NCBI GenBank assembly: GCA_028565715.1
Contig: JAOXYC010247568.1
Location: 1-10,243 of the forward strand
Source: Phoronis pallida
Taxonomy: Eukaryota > Phoronida > Phoronidae
Length of the DNA: 10,243 nt
Direction: 5' to 3'
The notes under the pieces were generated by a model that made no database searches, had not been told where the DNA came from, and was given only the letters and a program-made list of their open reading frames with translations. The translations under genes and the position numbers were made by a program. Of the stretch, positions 6,342-10,243 are shown one piece after another; the stretch's first letter is position 1; every line of letters begins with the position of its first letter.

Positions 6342-6647
6342 CACTCTGAAGGGTTTCTTTTGTCACCCATTGGCCCCAAGGCCCAGGCTTGTCATCAACA
6401 AATGCTCGGACCCGCATTGAATAATTAACATAGGGTACTAGGTGGGAACATTCTTGTTGTAGTATAGTTATATTATTCCCTCTGTAGTCATCATCCACAC
6501 ATTCATTAAATTCATTATTGAACTCGTAACCGTAGTTGTTAATGATTCCATTCCTCTCGTCACACGCAGGTTCAGACCAAGAGAACTTCAGTGATGTTGC
6601 CGCAGCCTGCTGTGTCAATTTCAAGTCACCGGGAGCGCCAGACGGAG
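6342..6647 (-). CDS. Exon 7: FN3 domain 4 (cysteine-rich)
   Basis: This 306-nt phase 1-1 exon encodes an FN3 domain of about 102 residues: APSGAPGDLKL start, SLKFSWSEPACDERNGIINNY, then ITILQQECSHLVPYVNYSMRVRAF (Leu...Tyr...Val) and GPWGQWVTKETLQS. Three cysteines (in ACDE, NECV and QECS) are unusual for FN3 and could form intradomain disulfides. Sequons NIT and NYS are present. The acceptor is CTGATTCAAG and the donor GTGAGT. The open frame ends shortly past the donor, supporting the border. Confidence 0.92.
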
Positions 6648-6870
6648 CTTGAATCAGAAACATTAACTAAAGATGTTTGACATGTAAGATGCACAGTCTT
6701 TTTAATAAAGGTTTCTCGGTCGTCAAGGAATTGCCCTAGTGTAGACCTATCCATTGTAGAATCAATAAAGAATATGATGTCACTTGCACTATGGAGATTA
6801 TCACAAAGAGACTACTTTCATGACAATGCTGGAAATAGGTGCCAACGTTTAAGAACAAAACCCTTCTTAC

Positions 6871-7173
6871 CAGTGCCCAATGTGTCCACTTCGAAAGGTA
6901 CACTTGAGAGACCTGCCGAATCTGTTTTTGCAATAATAATAACACTGTATCGAGCGAATGGTGATAAACCAGTCAGATCCACGTCTTTCAAAGTCGTCGT
7001 TTTTTCTAGCTCTTTGTCTATTTGTGTCCCAGGACATGCTTTTCTATGCTTGAGGGTATATTTCACGGTATACATAGTAATTGGACATCCATTTGAGATT
7101 GGTTCATCCCAAGTTACTTTCACTGAGTCAGCATGAATATTTAAAAACTGCAAATTTTGCGCCTTGCCTGGAG
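6871..7173 (-). CDS. Exon 6: FN3 domain 3
   Basis: This 303-nt phase 1-1 exon encodes a full FN3 domain of about 101 residues: APGKAQNL start, DSVKVTWDEPISNGCP (B strand Trp and the NG turn), MYTVKYTLKH (C strand) and LTGLSPFARYSVIIIAKTD (Leu...Tyr corner), ending TLGT. It is the most canonical FN3 of the array. The acceptor is TTTTTTCACAG and the donor GTAAGA. Junction codons are GCT (Ala) on both sides, giving the AP starts typical of FN3 tandem arrays. Confidence 0.92.
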
Positions 7174-7612
7174 CTGTGAAAAAACATGAAATTTTCAAGG
7201 CATCGCTAATAGTTTAAGTACTGCCTGGGCTGAATTTAATAGCATGTACAGAATGGCGCAAGTGAAACAAATGCTTGAGACACACAACTCTTAAGCACGA
7301 ACATTGTGACGTCTACATTTTCATGGTCATGTACATAGACCTTGTCACGGGGTTACGAATCAGATAAATCAGATATGTAGTACTACTAAACGCTGTGAGT
7401 TTAAAATGTTTTGTTTATATTCCTTGTATATATTTTTGTAAGAGATGACCATAGTAGCGGCATATGCCTTTTGGTCATCCCTTGGTCATTTATTTAATAT
7501 CTCTGTATTGTTTTTAAGATGACCAATAAATGTTTTTAAAATTCAAAAAAAAAAACGTGTGTAAATTTATTTGTAAAGAATTAATGACCCTATCTCATCT
7601 GATGGAACTTAC
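7174..7612 (-). other. Intron, 439 bp, carrying a retroelement 3' tail
   Basis: This intron lies between FN3 domains 2 and 3. Its left half holds the antisense retrotransposon tail at about 7400-7555. The rest shows no feature I can name. Confidence 0.65.
7400..7555 (+). mobile_element. 3' end of a non-LTR retrotransposon (tail with stem-loop and poly(A))
   Basis: The plus strand ends in AATAAA (7525-7530) followed 14 nt later by an 11-A tract (7545-7555), the mark of a retroposed 3' end. Upstream is a stem-loop, GATGACCA (7444-7451) pairing with TGGTCATC (7472-7479), enclosing the palindrome GGCATATGCC (7459-7468). GGTCAT and GATGACCA recur at 7483 and 7519. Such hairpins near the 3' end are used by some LINE reverse transcriptases to recognise their RNA. 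The 5' boundary is a guess. No coding part is present and the piece is antisense to the host gene. Confidence 0.6.
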
Positions 7613-7823
7613 CCTTGTTTAGCGTTGTTGCAGTTTTCGTACCAGATATGTCAGACATCAAATCTTTGTTTAAAGCACTAATTTTGAAGTTCCAACTAGT
7701 ACAGGCCAATGAAGTGAAGGTCCTTGTTGTAGATGTGATACCTGATATCGGCTTCCAACTCGAACCATTATTGTATTGCAGTGTATAATTGTGTTGACCT
7801 ACGCTGCACCTCCATTCGACAAC
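7613..7823 (-). CDS. Exon 5: FN3 domain 2, C-terminal part
   Basis: This 211-nt exon (phase 0 to phase 1) encodes the rest of FN3 domain 2: NYTLQYNNGSSW (C-C' strands), an ITSTTRTFTSL stretch and then SWNFKISALN. Trp stands where FN3 domains usually have the Tyr of the tyrosine corner. Sequons NYT and NGS are present. The acceptor is TTTTCTACAG and the donor GTAAGT. The domain intron falls directly after the B strand (VSWP), unlike in domains 5 and 6. Confidence 0.87.
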
Positions 7824-8107
7824 CTGTAGAAAATATAAATGCATTTACGATTGGTGGTAATCATTTAAGCAAGACTTAGTCCATACATCAAATGGACATG
7901 TATGTAAATTTAAGTGACCAATCAACATGACCTTTCAGATCTATATTTTTGTGATCTGTTGCGAAACTGCTGAACATTGTTAAACCGGTCACCATCATGG
8001 TAGTTCTTTCAAAACCGGTAAAAGCGGTCTGTTTTAAATCAAGTACATTTTACTCATAATGTGATACGCATTGTTCTCCTGTTCAACTATTTAATTTTGT
8101 TTCTTAC

Positions 8108-8172
8108 CGGCCACGAAACTTGAACTTCATTAGCGTTCTTGGCTTCAACTTCGAGCACTGGTGTTGACGGAA
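8108..8172 (-). CDS. Exon 4: FN3 domain 2, N-terminal part
   Basis: This small 65-nt exon (phase 1 to phase 0) encodes P-S-T-P-V-L-E-V-E...NEVQVSWP, the A and B strands of an FN3 domain including the conserved Trp. The acceptor is CATTTCAG and the donor GTAAGA. It has no ATG and is too short to stand out as an open frame. It is identified because it supplies exactly the FN3 start that the following exon lacks and fits both phases. The join to exon 3 makes a GTT (Val) codon. Confidence 0.8.
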
Positions 8173-8333
8173 CTGAAATGAAGCAGTATACATGTAGGTA
8201 TTTTGTAGTTTGGTAAGGGAAGTATCACATTCTATTAACACTGCAAAAAAGAAGTTATTCAAATAAACATTAGTTGCCTTCCCTTTAGATATTGCTTGGA
8301 CATTCGCAAAAAATAATATAAAACCTTCCTTAC

Positions 8334-8630
8334 CACCACAAACTATTGCTTCCATACTGGCGTTACCTAGTTTACCACTGGTAATCTTTATACGAATCCT
8401 CACTTTATATTGTTCATTGGAGTCAAGTGATGAAATAGTGTATGCATTGGTAGCTGCATCCAAGTCTTCACTAGGTGTCCACGTTGTGTCAGATATTGCC
8501 TTGTGTTCCACAATATATTTATCAACAGGTCCTGAGCCGGCGTCTGTCCATTGCTGCCACTGTCTCCAGGTGATGGTCATTTCTGTACGAGTTCTGACTA
8601 CAATTGGTTCAGTGGCGAGTCTTGCAATTT
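8334..8630 (-). CDS. Exon 3: FN3 domain 1
   Basis: This 297-nt phase 1-1 exon encodes a complete FN3 domain of about 99 residues. It starts with a P-I/V strand, then MTITWRQW (the conserved B-strand Trp), DKYIVEHK (C strand), a SLDSNEQYKVRIRI segment (the conserved Leu...Tyr-x-Val of strands E-F) and a final Cys. One N-glycosylation sequon (NAS) is present. The acceptor is TTCTTTTTAG and the donor GTAAGG. As with the other FN3 modules, it builds the extracellular stalk and possibly the adhesion surface. The exon unit is symmetric, so it can be skipped or duplicated without frame change. Confidence 0.9.
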
Positions 8631-9317
8631 CTAAAAAGAAGGGCTTGTAGAGTTGAACTAGTGTTCTCCGCGGGCTCAAAACCCTCCTAGCTATTACAAA
8701 CTGAAAATGTCGAGGTTTTCCTTTTTTTGCCAAAAGTAGGCTTCCGTGTGCGAGCCCAACAGCTTGGTAAAGTCATCAATATAGATTGTTTTACCTAAAT
8801 TTTGTAGCTGGAGAACAGACGTTCGATAGAAACAGCTGCGGAAGAGAAAACAATCCTGCGTTATTGTCTACAATCTGGAAACCAACGCCTTCTCTCCAGC
8901 ACCCATGTCGTTTAGGAATGTTCTTGTTCTATTATGGGTTGTCACTAAAGTGACTATCATAACGTTGACATTTTTGTTTAGGCCACAGGTTCCATTCTTA
9001 ATTTTTTTTATCAAGAACCATGGTGCTACGGTTTCCAGATCCCAGATTGTAGATAATACGTCAAATTTTAACCATGCAAAGGATGCATAACATACACAGT
9101 AATCTGGACGATAAACAACAGTAATCTGTAAAATACCCCCAAAGGCCTTTAACAGGCATCCACTGGTTTGGATAACAAAGCTATGACAAGTTGTATACAG
9201 TACATAAGAGTGCGTATTTTCATAACAATGAAATAGTATATTGTGGCAAGTTCTTGAGCTTTTGCTTGACAAAACTGAGAAAACAAAAAAATAATACGAA
9301 CACCACGGTTTACTTAC
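8631..9317 (-). other. Intron, 687 bp, with one inverted-repeat element
   Basis: This is the intron between the EGF block and the FN3 block. No further EGF exon is visible. A long minus-strand open frame across 8868-9506 has no domain character and is a chance reading. The only structure found is the foldback at 8859-9060. Confidence 0.65.
8859..9060. repeat. Inverted-repeat (MITE-like) element, about 200 bp
   Basis: The arm at 8859-8883 (containing TCTACAATCTGG-AAACC) is repeated in inverse orientation at 9030-9060, where a short duplication (GGATCTGG) interrupts the match. Inner sequences match only weakly (AGCACCCATG against AGCACCATGG). Flanking target duplications are not clear. It is probably an old non-autonomous DNA transposon. 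Confidence 0.45.
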
Positions 9318-9455
9318 CTTGCTTACAAGTAGGTAAAACATACCCAGGTAAACATTGGGCAGATTCACAACGTCCGGTGTATTTATCACATGTTCCCGTG
9401 TTGCAATGACCACATTCTTGTGAGCAGTCAGCGCCATATTTACCGACAGAACATT
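9318..9455 (-). CDS. Exon 2: second EGF module (eight-cysteine type)
   Basis: This 138-nt phase 1-1 exon encodes 46 residues: CSVGKYGADC, then C-x2-C, TGTC, TGRC, and a closing GYVLPTC. The GKYG-x-x-C spacing and eight cysteines match the EGF-like or laminin-EGF repeats found in tandem in Tie, MEGF-type and invertebrate RPTP ectodomains. The acceptor is CAAACAG and the donor is the consensus GTAAGT. It joins FN3 exon 3 through a split GAA (Glu) codon, so this is the last EGF before the fibronectin array. Confidence 0.9.
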
Positions 9456-9992
9456 CTGTTTGGAACAAAGTAAGCCATTTGAATATGCGAGCCTGATTTT
9501 GAACATTTGGAAATAAAAACATAGTAAGCTTACAAAGATTTTAATGTATTTTTTTCTGTTTATATGCGAGCTACTTTATTCAAACTCTAAAATATATTTT
9601 GTTTTGTTTTTCGTATTGACACTGACCCTGAAAACAATGCTTAATGTAGCCTATTATGGAATTTCCTAACAGCATTTTTGTGTCCATGTGGTATATTTTT
9701 TCACATGAGAACACATTTATAAATATATGTTTACAGTTTTTTTCCCTATTGATGTACCTTTCGAAAAAAATTTTTTTTTACAAAAAACACTTTTGCCATC
9801 AAAGGGAGAATGACTTTTAGATGAAAACTAATTTTTCAGATGCCAAAATATGTCTGCTTTTGGAAAATATATACTGTTATGGGTTGAAAATGCCCAGATT
9901 TTTTGTTAATTTCTAAAGAATGAAGGTCATTGCAAGTACTCATTCATATCCTTAAGCATTTTCTTCAACCTTATAGCTAACTAATACTTTAC
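9456..9992 (-). other. Intron, 537 bp, AT-rich, no recognisable element
   Basis: The intron lies between the two EGF exons. It contains long T and A runs (around 9765-9785) but I find no coding similarity, inverted repeat or RNA gene. The 3' end is a clean acceptor (TTCCAAACAG). Confidence 0.7.
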
Positions 9993-10148
9993 TTTGGTCA
10001 CAGCCAAGTCCACCATACCCCGTAGCACACGAGCAACCATAAGGATCTATGTTACAGATACGTTTCTCCTTGCACCCGTCCTGTGGATTACTGGCGTCAT
10101 CAGAACAGCGATGCATACAGTTGTAACCAAATGTGTTCCCACTACATG
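9993..10148 (-). CDS. Exon 1 of window: Tie-like EGF module
   Basis: This 156-nt phase 1-1 exon encodes about 52 residues with eight cysteines, spaced as in the multi-EGF modules of Tie-type receptors. The hallmark is DPYGCSCATGYGGLGC near its end, very close to the motif in the first EGF repeat of vertebrate Tie receptors. The acceptor is ...TTGACAG before 10148 and the donor is GTAAAG after 9993. Cysteines pair within the module to make a rigid rod segment outside the cell. It joins the next exon through a split AAA (Lys) codon. The upstream neighbour exon is outside the window. Confidence 0.85.
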
Positions 10149-10243
10149 CTGTCAATGTTAATTTAAACATGAGTACATCATCATCGCATTCATAATCATA
10201 ATCAGCACCGTTATCATATTGAATTGAATTGAAAAATCATTAA

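Larger units (their letters stand above)
432..10148 (-). other. Partial gene: EGF/FN3 receptor, probable receptor-type protein tyrosine phosphatase (15 exons in window)
   Basis: This entry is the whole visible transcript unit; its exons are listed separately. The ectodomain order is EGF, EGF, six FN3 domains, an R2B-RPTP-like membrane-proximal segment, then one transmembrane helix. The 15 exons total 2575 nt and, joined by phase, leave 857 whole codons with no internal stop, which is strong evidence that the chain is correct. Modules are mostly bounded by phase 1 introns, as is usual for shuffled extracellular domains. The start codon and signal peptide lie beyond the right edge and the cytoplasmic domain beyond the left edge. 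Tie-type receptor kinases also combine EGF with FN3, so the kinase alternative is not formally excluded. The membrane-proximal motif (VGDG, YGGY, N-PL) is what argues for a phosphatase. Confidence 0.85.

Noticed and set aside
6774-7136. Plus-strand open frame of 120 codons
   Set aside because: It is the complement of FN3 exon 6, which has a clear domain and splice sites.
8941-8954. Palindrome GTCACTAAAGTGAC as an operator-like site
   Set aside because: It is short, within a foldback intron region, and likely chance.
8868-9506. Minus-strand open frame of 212 codons
   Set aside because: It overlaps EGF exon 2 in another frame and otherwise crosses an intron with a foldback; composition shows no domain, and real exon borders contradict it.
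10149-10243. Search for another EGF exon at the right edge
   Set aside because: Only intron sequence with simple CATAATCA-like runs is visible.

Overview
The window is eukaryotic, animal-type genomic DNA: AT-rich, with short exons separated by introns with GT/AG borders, and many small inverted-repeat and retrotransposon remnants. One multi-exon gene on the minus strand spans almost all of it and continues past both ends. The protein modules (Tie-like EGF repeats, fibronectin type III (FN3) repeats, an R2B-type receptor phosphatase membrane-proximal segment) suggest an invertebrate metazoan. A mollusc or other lophotrochozoan is my best guess, but the window alone does not prove it.

Reading the minus strand from high to low coordinates, I recognise 15 exons: two EGF-like modules (9993-10148, 9318-9455), six FN3 domains encoded by nine exons (8334-8630; 8108-8172+7613-7823; 6871-7173; 6342-6647; 5654-5862+5381-5450; 4895-5004+4015-4186), a membrane-proximal segment like that of receptor protein tyrosine phosphatases of the mu/kappa/T/U type (3640-3748, 1827-2094, 1395-1446), and a single transmembrane exon (432-540). 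Chained by splice phase they give 857 complete codons without a stop, and every junction is phase-consistent. The first exon(s) with the signal peptide and further N-terminal modules should lie beyond 10243. The cytoplasmic domain, predicted to be tyrosine phosphatase, should lie beyond position 1 and cannot be seen. The product is therefore read as the ectodomain and membrane anchor of a type I cell-surface receptor.

The introns hold the mobile DNA. They contain a compact foldback element with internal 19-bp repeats at 31-204, flanked by TACGTA and matched by an apparently empty related site at 2135-2144. There are inverted-repeat MITE-like elements at about 661-921, 5882-6133 and 8859-9060. 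A decayed plus-strand piece of a non-LTR-type retroelement lies at about 2214-3480 (post-RT region, zinc knuckle, PD...E nuclease-like C-terminus). A retroelement 3' tail with stem-loop, AATAAA and A-tract lies at about 7400-7555. Both retroelement pieces are antisense to the host gene.

I see no RNA gene, CRISPR array, bacterial operon or defence-like system.
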